Positions 26,616 to 35,459 of a DNA stretch of 64,000 bases are shown piece after piece. How positions within the stretch are numbered: position 1 is the stretch's first letter; every line of letters starts with the position of its first letter. Made by a program: the position numbers and the translations under genes. The notes beneath the pieces were generated by a model. The model was not told the DNA's origin. It saw only the letters and a list, made by a program, of their open reading frames with translations, and ran no database searches. Location: the NCBI GenBank assembly GCA_029953675.1, contig JAMWBK010000008.1, positions 1,211,001 to 1,275,000 of the forward strand, read 5' to 3'. Source of the DNA: Rhodosorus marinus (taxonomy: Eukaryota; Rhodophyta; Stylonematophyceae; Stylonematales; Stylonemataceae).

Positions 26616-27400
26616 TCTCTCCCGTCACAAATCAACCTGGGCAGTCAGTCCGAAGTAAACACTGGCTCATACTATAAGCCTGCCTTTCTCAGATTTTGTG
26701 CGCAAGTCCGTTTCACTTAAGCCCAGTATTCTGAAGCACATCCTGTCGAAAGAGCTTTCGCTGCTATGTGCGCATCCCCCAGACCTTCCCGTTGGGAAAT
26801 TCGGCTGAATAGCGTGGTGCGAGCGAGGTCCATCTGAATCTGATTTCACCTCGATCTTTCTTTTGAAGATGGTGTTCGTGCTTTCATGAAGCGCATAGCT
26901 TATGCGGTTCCCCAGGCTAACGTATAGCATAAGTTTTCGTTTAAAACGGCACGAACCTAATGCTAAGAATGCCGTGTAGACCTCACGAAACAATCATTCC
27001 AATCATTGGCAGGTAAATTTTTAGCTCAAGCCGTATCCCCGAAACCACACGAGATGTGCGCATTTGACGAAGCCCTCTCGTATCCGTCCATACCAAGCCC
27101 AGGGCTGGTGGCAGAAGGGACAGGGAGACGCGTGTCTGATCCGAAAGCCGAGGTCGTGGAGCGAATATTTAATTGCCATTGACCTTCTCGGACGGACGGC
27201 TGCCTAAGGCTCTCACCGCGATGGCGCAGTGCGCACCTGGCTAGAGATTGATTATAGGAGGATATCACGTAGGACGGGTTATTGGATATGAGGAACCCGG
27301 AAAGACGCTTGAAAGCGAAGAGGTAGATTGGAGTTTGGTCGTTTCGATAGCGCACGACGTACTTAGGGTTGTGCTTACAGTGTCTTTGTTGCAGAGAAAC
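26616..27400. other. Divergent promoter region between HAD and TOE1-like genes
   Basis: The two genes are transcribed away from each other. A possible 5' non-coding exon for the + strand gene ends with an acceptor TTTGTTGCAG at 27385-27394, just before its start codon. Otherwise nothing recognised. Confidence 0.4.
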
Positions 27401-28819
27401 ATGAGACAGCCCAGAATTCTGCGAGTGACGAAGCATGGGGCAAGCACTGGTTGGCTCGAGGTGCAAACGGCATTTCAGAGAGCCGAGTTCATTGCGTTGG
27501 ACACAGAGTTCACGGGTTTGCCGGTTTCCGACAAAAGGATAAGGGCCGAAGACATGGAAGAGCGTTACGCAGGTATAAGGGAGTCGATCATGTCTAGAGC
27601 GATCTTACAGCTCGGAGTTTCAATTTTTATGAGGTCGGATCCTGTTGAGGACGTTGGTGCCAACTCGATGTGTCTGACCGTTAGGACTTTCGAGTTTCTT
27701 CTTTGCCGTGAAGGGGATTTCACAATCTCATCTGCAGCTGGGGAGTTTTTGGCGGACCATGGCTTTGATTTCAACTCAATGTTTCAATCGGGGATTCCTT
27801 ATACGCCAGTCTCCATGAGAACGGACTCTGGTCCAAAGAGAAGCGGCACAGCCTCGTCCATCTCCAGTACAAAACGAAAGCCTGCGGCTACGAATAGGCC
27901 CTCCAACGAGCCCACTAGAAAGAAGAGGAAACATCGAGAGTCAGAACGCACCAATCCCGCCGGGCAAGTTAATTCATGGCGACCTCTTCCAGCAGGATTT
28001 CTGCTTAGACTTGGATTGTTGGGGGTTCCGATCGTCGTTCACAACGGGCTCTACGACTTGCTCTTCCTGTACGACGCGTTTGAGGACTCTCTGCCGGAAA
28101 GCCTCCAGTCCTTCATAAGAGCCATTTCTTCGCTGGTTCCATCGCTTTATGATACAAAAGTACTCGCAGAGAGTGTTCTTGGACAGAAGATGTCCAATCT
28201 TGCATATCTCTTCGCGAAATGCATAAGACGTCAGGAAACAATGGACACAACTATCTTTACTCGCGATAGAGGCGGAGTACTTGAATGTAATGAAGCACGT
28301 TTACCTTTTGATCCTGCCGTCCTCTATCAGGAGAAAGAAGCTCAAACTGAGAAAGGAGGGGGTGGCGTCAAGGAGGGAAGGCCTACTCTCTGTCCCCGGT
28401 TTCTAAAGCGCGGACTCTGCGGCAAAGGTTGTTGTAGGTTTTCACATGACGTGGAGATGCTTGTTGACATTGAACTTGCAAGACAGAAATGTTCTACTAT
28501 GCAAGAGGTGGTCGAAAACAAAGCGCATGGATCAAGGGATTCAGGACAAGGGGTTGCTCGTACTAGTGATGTTAATATGTCAGACCGACTTTTGCGCGTG
28601 GACGGCAGGGAGGCAACTGAACTAGCAAAAACTCAACTTCCTCCTACTGGTGGGGCACATGCGGCTGGATATGATGCCTTTTGCACCGGCTTTGTGTTTG
28701 CAAGCATTCGCGCAATGTCGAATGCCCCAGAGATTGAGCTACACAGGAACCAGATATTTATTTCGGGCAAAAATAGGCCTCTATTGCTTCAGCCAAGCCG
28801 GTTCGTGGACTTGACCTGA
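27401..28819 (+). CDS. TOE1-like CAF1-family 3'-exonuclease/deadenylase with CCCH zinc finger
   Basis: A 472-residue open frame. CAF1/TOE1 enzymes are DEDD nucleases that trim poly(A) and snRNA 3' tails in the nucleus. Exo motif I is FIALDTEFTGLP (D, E). The signature MEERYAGIRESIMSRAILQL and FEFLLCREGDF...FLADHGFDFNSMF follows TOE1. Exo II is VHNGLYDLLFLYDAF. A CCCH finger (LCPRFLKRGLCGKGCCRFSH) and then exo III AGYDAFCTGFVFASI with IFISGKNRPLLL close the domain. A basic stretch, NRPSNEPTRKKRKHRES, before exo II is a likely nuclear localisation signal. Start: the first ATG after a good acceptor; the frame is open further 5' to 27248 but that part reads poorly. The finger lies between exo II and exo III, an arrangement I recall for TOE1. 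Confidence 0.87.
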   Translation: MRQPRILRVTKHGASTGWLEVQTAFQRAEFIALDTEFTGLPVSDKRIRAEDMEERYAGIRESIMSRAILQLGVSIFMRSDPVEDVGANSMCLTVRTFEFLLCREGDFTISSAAGEFLADHGFDFNSMFQSGIPYTPVSMRTDSGPKRSGTASSISSTKRKPAATNRPSNEPTRKKRKHRESERTNPAGQVNSWRPLPAGFLLRLGLLGVPIVVHNGLYDLLFLYDAFEDSLPESLQSFIRAISSLVPSLYDTKVLAESVLGQKMSNLAYLFAKCIRRQETMDTTIFTRDRGGVLECNEARLPFDPAVLYQEKEAQTEKGGGGVKEGRPTLCPRFLKRGLCGKGCCRFSHDVEMLVDIELARQKCSTMQEVVENKAHGSRDSGQGVARTSDVNMSDRLLRVDGREATELAKTQLPPTGGAHAAGYDAFCTGFVFASIRAMSNAPEIELHRNQIFISGKNRPLLLQPSRFVDLT

Positions 28820-29680
28820 AGGCGGTAGCGGGAATGCTGCAAATTGCATAATCATGACCGGAGTTCGCTGAGGTTTTTTTTTGCGTTCTTAGACAATGCT
28901 GCCTTCAGATTCACAAGAATTGCAAATTTGAAAAGAGAACAGCATGAGTTCTACGACTTACGCTGAGGTTACGATCGGCTAGTCGACTTTCGAGATGTCT
29001 TTCGGACGCTATGATCGTTCTCCATTTCCTCAATTTTGCTGACACACTAAATAACTGACTTGAGAAAAGACTATGCGCTTAAAATCGCACCGTCAGCTGC
29101 TGGCCGGTATTCAAGCTTTTCTCTAGTAAGGACCCAGACTGCAACCCCTGACTCCTCTATCTTCAATGGTTTGCCCTCATCCATTCTGAGCCGAACTAAT
29201 TCCAGGAAGCCTGCTGCAGCACCAGACCTCGAGAGAGCATTGCAGAGTTCTACTTGTTCCTAGTTCCGCTTGCATACATTTTATGATAGCCAAAACCCCC
29301 AAGCCAGTCCTCTCCCCTCGACCGCGCCTGACTAGCATAGTACATAAATTCGTACCATAAAATCTTACGTGACAACAGGAAAAGCCAAAATTGAAGTCAT
29401 CCAGATTTGCATCATCGCTTTCCATGTATCGGGAAGGCTGATTCCTAGTAAAAGTAAGGACGAGCAAAAAGCAACGCAGTCCTTTTTTGGTCTCAGGAGA
29501 GACTGTCCCTGCGACAACCCGTCCCATCCGCTAATCTCCAAAAAGCTCCCCTGCACATTTCGGGCTCCTGTCCCAGGTGTCAATAGCGTCTCCGAGAGTT
29601 GGAAACAAACGCCAGGGACGTTCAATACTCATCAGCTCCTTCGCATCGTCTATTGTTCGCTAGCTTCGTCAGTTGGCGAG
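28820..29680. other. Intergenic region, no gene recognised
   Basis: Open frames on both strands between 29177 and 29683 are short and carry no domain. This marks the boundary between the host-gene part and the transposon-rich part. Confidence 0.4.
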
Positions 29681-29689
29681 TAGCGCAAA

Positions 29690-30720
29690 AGTGACAATGC
29701 CCAGACGAGCGGCAACACGAGGTTCCAACCCCGGTATAGCTCCTGGGAGGAGGTTCTCGCGTCGGTTGGAAGCCCGGATATCCCAGGCTCTCCTGCTGCG
29801 GTGAGTTTGGACATCGGTGAGATGGTTGCTGAGAACGGCATCCGTTTTGCTGAAGTCTACAATATTGTCGACACTGCCGATATGATTGCTGAAGACCCCG
29901 AGGCTCCCTGAAAGGCCCAATCGCGGCTTTCACCCGCGAGGGTGCTCCAGGACCGATGTACTACAGAAATTCCTGTCGTAGGACATGCATCGGGACTTTG
30001 AGCTGCGTGTGGGACTGCGCTTATATCTGGGTCTCCCATCCAGCCGCTTCTCCCGTGAGTGCTGCACGGCAACGAAGACTGACATCTTTTCTGTGAGTTG
30101 GTAGAGGTGGATAGCCTTCTCCACCTCGACAAACGATAGGTCCACGCTTGTCCTGCCGTTGTACTTGGACACCGCGTGGACCTTGGTCCTCCAATAGCGG
30201 GGATCCTCGTAATATCACAAGGAAATCTCAGGTTGCTGAAAGTAGAATACGCCTCTGAGCAAAAAGCGCTCGAAGGGACTTCGCTTAATAGTGTCATGGT
30301 CATAATGATTGATTTGTGAAGGCGGAAACTCCGCCTCTTCCAATAAGCCAAGATGGCGATACTATCATTATTGATTGATTTACTCAGTTCCCTCCAGTTA
30401 CAAAGGTAAATAAACGGTTAGCGATTCACTGCCTCCAGGCATTATGTGGAACCCAGGTCCTAGACTTCTCCCGCGCCTCCTCTCTCCCCCCCCCCGGCTT
30501 ACCCCGATCATTGAGTGCTTTGGGTTCATGGACTCTGTTGGTTCTCGCTGGCTTCGGGAGTTGTTCCGCGAACGCCCTGACCGTCTTCAATCGTTGTTTA
30601 CCCGCTTAAGTTTCCTGCTGTGGCGCATGAATGCCGCTTTGATGTTGGAGGCGCGAGTACTTCGCCGCGCTTAGTCTTTTTTTCCCCTCGGGGTTTTTTT
30701 TTCAGCCTCCGATTAAACCA
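29690..30720 (+). mobile_element. Relic of an A-family retrotransposon (C-terminal part and 3' tail)
   Basis: On the + strand 29700-29790 reads NTRFQPRYSSWEEVL, matching SRTQPRYGSWRAAF in the better A copy at 58.2 kb. At 29940-30030 it reads CSRTDVLQKFLS then LRVGLRLYLGLP, matching SRTDVVQKTLSW and LRLYLGLP. After a gap, 30510-30672 encodes the last part of the nuclease domain (CFGFMDSVGSRWLRE, LFTRLSFLLWRMNAALMLEA) and a stop. The 3' UTR follows with a CCCCTCGGGG hairpin core between T-runs and a (CATTCGTT)-like tail. Multiple stops show it is dead. Confidence 0.7.
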
Positions 30721-30764
30721 TTCGTTCGTTTCGATTAGGCTATCTACTAGAACCAACCAAGAAG

Positions 30765-30915
30765 TTAATAATTCGACAGCCTTAATTAGGTTTCCCGCGG
30801 TGGCGCATGAGCCCTGCTTAATAATCAATCATTTCATTTTCTATAATTTACTAGAAAACTGGTTGTTGGTTTTTTCTGGCAGATCAGCAGATTGCTTTAC
30901 AACTAATCCGCAGGG
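30765..30915. repeat. Dispersed direct repeat, copy 1
   Basis: About 145 bp resembling 31660-31812, including CTTAATTAGGTTTC, AATCAATCATTTC and TTTACTAGAAAACTGG. Function unknown; possibly a tail-associated short element. Confidence 0.6.
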
Positions 30916-31229
30916 TAAGAATAGCCCAGGCGGCGATGGTAGGCCTCGGCAAGCGTGCTACTAGAGTATCGCCAAGGAGCGACTCTGAAAAGGCGTAGGA
31001 GCTCCAAATACTCTACAGGATAGTCAGGTAAGCATTTACGCAGCCACTCCAATCCCGACTTGTCCGGTGGCCAAAGGTTGCTTGTATGAAAGGCTGGGAG
31101 CTGTAAGGACCCTCAGTACAGTGGAGACTGACATTCTCTCAGAATACGGGCGTTCCTTCACTCGACGAAGAACCAAGGGGACTGCCCGCCGGCGGAGGGC
31201 CATTCTTCTTACTAGCCTTGGCCGAAGCG

Positions 31230-31310
31230 CCACGCAAACTATGAATGATTGATTTGATCGGACTCTGAAAGAAAAACTCCGAGGGAAAATCAAGACTAAG
31301 CGCAGCCCCC
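31230..31310 (-). mobile_element. A-family 3' tail fragment
   Basis: Read on the minus strand: GCGCTTAGTCTTGATTTTC, then CCTCGGAG between T-runs, then CCGATCAAATCAATCATTC. This is the same tail order as at 30.67 kb and 34.9 kb: GCGCTTAGTC, C/G hairpin, CCGATYAAA, ATTC/ATTG repeats. Confidence 0.6.
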
Positions 31311-31659
31311 AATGATAGCAGAAGACCAGTACAAAATTCGCTCAAGGAGGTGGTGGAATACGAATCAGTCCTGGCACACAGCCAAAAAGAATTGTGCAAA
31401 GAGTTGCTGTGCGTGTGGAGTGCAGCAGAACCAGCGTCCTATTTCGAATCTTCAATTGAGCGCCATCTGTTACGAGAAATCCCCCTTATGCTTAAAAATG
31501 CTCATGGCGCGTAAGGTACTAGGGAATGTGTATCGACCGAAACGTTTCTCAACTCAATCGATTTCATATCAAGTTCTCATTCCTTAGTCAACACGCAGCA
31601 GAGCGATCCTATTTCATATCTGCGGAGCTTATCTGCAACGTTTTTATTGCTGCTAGAAC

Positions 31660-31812
31660 CTATTACAAAATCCGCAGCCTTCATTAGGTTTCTTGCTGTC
31701 GCGCCTGAACGCTGCTTATTAATCAATCATTTCGTTTTCTATAAATTACTAGAAAACTGGTTTTTGCTTTTTTTTAGCAGATTAGCTGATTTCTTTACAA
31801 CTAATCTGCGCC
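31660..31812. repeat. Dispersed direct repeat, copy 2
   Basis: Second copy of the repeat at 30765-30915, with scattered substitutions (TTCATTAGGTTTC, AATCAATCATTTCG, ATTACTAGAAAACTGG). Confidence 0.6.
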
Positions 31813-32332
31813 TACCCCATGCACATCCCGGAGATTTCTTCAGAGTTCAATCCCAAAGTCAACACATAGCGGATGACAGGATCCGTTTCGAGTATCTGTG
31901 TACCTCCCAAAGTCAACACACATTGGAGCAGATGTCACGCAACATCCGCAGCCGACGGCAAAACTCGTCCTTGCAAACGGACGAATTTTTTTGGATCGGC
32001 ATGAGATTAAGTCTACAGATAGCCCAATCATTCAACTCGCTTTCGGCGATCAAAAACCAGCATGTCCACAGCTCGCTCGCAAGAAGGGAACCCGGGCCCC
32101 CCCCTTTCTGTGTTATCTATTAATCGTTTACAGTCGGTGTTGCATACTATATTGGCATCGTAGACTCTATACCACCCCAGAAACGTACAGAAAGTCGCTG
32201 ATAGGTGCATATGTTTTTGTGCGTGGATATCGGCATATTCGATTCCTTAGCACTCCAGAAACTTACAGGTTGAGCAGAACGGAACTTCTGGGTAAGCATA
32301 CAGTTATGTCACGGAACCGGTCGCGGAACTGG
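31813..32332. other. 5' flank of the cysteine-rich repeat gene
   Basis: No gene seen. CCCAAAGTCAACACA occurs twice, near 31850 and 31910. ACTCCAGAAACTTACAG / CCCCAGAAACGTACAG also occurs twice, near 32180 and 32255. These could be regulatory repeats of the downstream gene. Confidence 0.35.
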
Positions 32333-32340
32333 TATAAAAG
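32333..32340 (+). promoter_or_regulatory. TATA box of the cysteine-rich repeat gene
   Basis: TATAAAAG stands 153 bp before the ATG of the secreted repeat protein in otherwise ordinary sequence, a position compatible with a short 5' UTR. Confidence 0.5.
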
Positions 32341-32492
32341 ACATGGACAGGAAGTGGTGCATAGCGGCAGTCTAGTTCTGTTCTGGGCAACTCGTTGAGT
32401 GACGTAGATAGAAATTCTCTGATTAAAGAAAAAAAAGCAAAAGTAGTCAAGGGTTAGGGCAGAGATCCCTCGTGGGAAGCCGTCTTTGAGCT

Positions 32493-34612
32493 ATGAGGAG
32501 CCGGATCGTTCTAGTGGTCGTGCTAGTTTTTCTTTTCGCGTCTGATTCTGAGGCGAAAATTGGCGGCACCTTGGGCGATATAATTGAAAAAGGCCGTGAT
32601 TTTGCCCGTGACGAGGCGAAAGAGCTGCAGAAAGGCTTAGACAAGGCCAAGGAAGTATTCGATGATATCATTAAGGATATCGAAGATGGAGTAGTCGACA
32701 ACTTGGAGGATTTTGCGGAGGATCTGAAGCGGAAATTCACTGACTTTGACGTCGACGACCTCCTTGGCGGCGTAGTAGAAAAGATCATTGACACAGAATG
32801 CGATCCCGCTGATCTGAGCCCGTTCAGGGATCATCAGGTTGTACTCACCTATGACATAACATCAGACCACTACGAGCAGATCCTAGCGGGAATTTTGGTT
32901 GATATTTTTGGAGGCTCTGGGGCCGGTACTACCACAGTGCTGAACTTGATCTTGACGGACATGCTCGTTCACTTGGGAGGCCAGATTCAAAATGAAGAGA
33001 GGGATGACCTGCTGAGGGTGGTTGAGAGGGCAATCTCAGGTGTTCTCAAGGACGGTACAATTGAATCGGAGCACTTCATACTACTCACCAGGTTCATTAC
33101 CAGAAAGTGTAGAATAGTTCTTGAGCAGTGCGTACCAGAGATCGATCTCGACTTTTTCAAAACTCCCTCCAATTTATGCTTCAGGGGAACGCAAGGTTAC
33201 AACGAGCACACGTTCGTAATCGTTATTGATTACAAGCGTACATCATCCAGTATACCGAAACTGCCTCCACCACCAGGAATGACCAGGCACCAGATTTGTA
33301 TCCAGGAATGCAAGGCTTCGGTCACAGAGTTGGAACGGACATGCAGAGTCAGACGTGGTCCACACAACTGCGACTGCTTGACAAGCTCTGACACAAGCGA
33401 TCGAGAGCTGATCGACAGGGAGAGACATGCAAGACTCACCTGCCAGCACGGATGCAGCGTAGGCTCCCTCTACCATGGCACACCTGGTGGATACATCCGT
33501 GAGCACGAGAACGAGTGGTGGCGTATTGCAAGAGATCCTTCCGTCTATCCACACGAAGGCAAGTTTTGTGGAAACATTTGTAACTACGTGTGCCGACACG
33601 GAAAAATCCCGGAACTTGAGCACTTCTGCAGGAGACCAGCCCAAGGACCAGGCCACAACTGTGACTGTCTCACGGACGATGTACCGATTAGTCGCTGAAG
33701 GACAGGGAGAGACATGCAAGACTCACCTGCCAGCACGGATGCACTATCGATAACAAATATGTTCCGGAGGAGCGCAACGAATGGTGGTTAAAGGCGCGAG
33801 ATCCTGTTGTGTACCCACATGAAGGCAAGTTTTGCGGGAACGTATGCAACCACGAGTGCAAGAATTTTATCCCAGGTCTAGAAAATAGTTGCAAGATCAA
33901 GAGCGGTCCACATCAGTGCGATTGTAGTTCGGATACCAGCGATGTCTTAGCCCATTTGAGAGAGGCGAGGGCCTTGGTTCAGTGCACACAGGGATGCAAC
34001 ATCGCAGGTGAATACGTGGAGAGGGAAGACAACGATGTGTACAATCTCTACGTCAACACAGGCAAGTACCCTGCGAGAGGAGCTAACTGTGGTACAAACC
34101 CTTGCGTCAACGAGTGCAAATCGTCGATTTTTCAGCTTGAACAGCACTGCAAGATAAGACGAGGAAAGAACAACTGCAACTGTCTTGAGGATATCGCAGA
34201 TAAACGGCTGCAGGAGAAGGAACTCAAGGCTAGGAATCTCTGTGATCGTGGATGTAACGTTAATAGAGAGTACATTAAGAAGGCTGATAATGAATGGTGG
34301 AATAGAATGCGTAGGTCGGACAAATACCCTGCGACAGGAGCTAACTGTGGTACAAACCCTTGCGTCAACGAGTTCAAATCGTCGATTTTTCAGCTTGAAC
34401 AGCACTGCAAGATAAGACGAGGAAAGAACAACTGCAACTGTCTTGAGGATATCGCAGATAAACGGCTGCAGGAGAAGGAACTCAAGGCTAGGAATCTCTG
34501 TGATCGTGGATGTAACGTTAATAGAGAGTACATTAAGAAGGCTAATAATGAATGGTGGAATAGAATGCGTAGGTCGGACAAATATCCTGCGAGGGGCAAG
34601 AACTGCAGATAA
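32493..34612 (+). CDS. Secreted cysteine-rich tandem-repeat protein, with a frameshift at ~33690
   Basis: The first part (32493-33698) starts with a signal peptide (MRSRIVLVVVLVFLFASDSEA). An acidic amphipathic helical segment (~residues 25-85) and a ~140-residue domain with few Cys follow. A proline hinge (IPKLPPPPGM) leads into Cys-rich repeats. Each unit of ~80-90 residues has the order CxxxC, C(K/R)(I/V)(R/K)xG, NCxCL, CxxGC, (N/D)EWW, YPxxGxxC. Units 1-2 are in the first frame; units continue in a second frame (33700-34612). The switch is between DDVPISR and KDRERHARLTCQHGC. The last two units are almost identical at DNA level (period 258 bp). I recognise no family; an extracellular or cell-wall role is inferred from the leader and Cys content. 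Confidence 0.75.
34079..34598 (+). repeat. 258-bp coding tandem repeat, two near-identical units
   Basis: The unit beginning GGAGCTAACTGTGGTAC at 34079 recurs at 34337. The only differences I notice are a TGC to TTC change (CVNECK to CVNEFK), a GAT to AAT change, and changes near the edges. It encodes one 86-residue Cys-rich module. Confidence 0.9.
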
Positions 34613-34659
34613 AGTGACTGAGGTGAACGATGAAGGTGTTTAACGGTTGCGTGTTGATC

Positions 34660-34870
34660 TTGCTTAAAATCCAGTCAGTCAATTTTGTAAATGATTGACC
34701 TCCTCAATCAACTCTTTTTTCTCGTCGATTTTTTTAGCCACCAATAAACACATTCAGTCAATCAATATCAATGTTTTTGTGGTATATCCGAGAAATACAT
34801 TCATTCAATCAACATGTGCCGCGGAAATTGTCGGAATTCTGTCCTGTCATTGAATGAATCTTTGAATACG
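34660..34870. repeat. ATTCAATCA/ATTGA-rich low-complexity stretch
   Basis: Many interspersed ATTC, AATCA and ATTGA words surround AATAAACA, which may also serve as the polyadenylation signal of the upstream gene. The same words form the 3' tails of A elements, so this may be an accumulated tail. Confidence 0.5.
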
Positions 34871-34899
34871 AAAAACGAATTGCTTAGTTGGAGCTACAA

Positions 34900-35410
34900 T
34901 AAGAAAACCGCGAGGGGAAAAAAGACTAAGCGCCACGAAGGTCGAGTGCCTCCAAGATCAACGTAGCGTTCATACGGCACAACAAGAAACTCAATCGGGT
35001 AAATGAATGAATGTTAAGTTGGAGACTAAAAGTATAAAAAAAACCGCGAGGGGAAAAAAGACTAAGCGCCATGAAGGTCGCGCGCCTCCAGGATCAACGC
35101 AGCGTTCATACGCCACAACAAGAAACTCAATCGGGTAAACAAGGAATGAAGATGGTCCGGGCGTTCGGGGAAGACCTCTCGAGCACGTCGGTTGCAACGA
35201 TACAACTGAATGAATGGGGCGTGGAAGGTGTTACAAGAGCTTTTCGGAGCTGGGCAATCACGTGCATCTGCACGCTTCGCCAGCCACCGCCAACAGTGAT
35301 TCGGTAGCGAGCGGAACCAATAGGTGAGCCGTTGACCGCAGCAATATCGATAGAGCAAAAGGGAGCACTGGAGAACACCTCGAGGCAGCCGATTCAGCTC
35401 CGACACGAGC
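34900..35410 (-). mobile_element. A-family fragment with duplicated 3' tail
   Basis: On the minus strand, 35410-35230 encodes the RT thumb region (RLPRGVLQCSLLLYRY, QRLTYWFRSLP, LAKRADARD). It then jumps to the nuclease C-terminus (FPERPDHLHSLFTRLSFLL, MNAALILEARDLHGA). The 3' tail (GGCGCTTAGTCTTTTTTCCC plus hairpin) is present twice, with starts about 136 bp apart (34912 and 35048), separated by ATTCATTCATT. Confidence 0.75.
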
Positions 35411-35459
35411 TGACGGTGCTACTCAGAAACTGTAGTCAGAGCTTACGTTGATATGTGAA

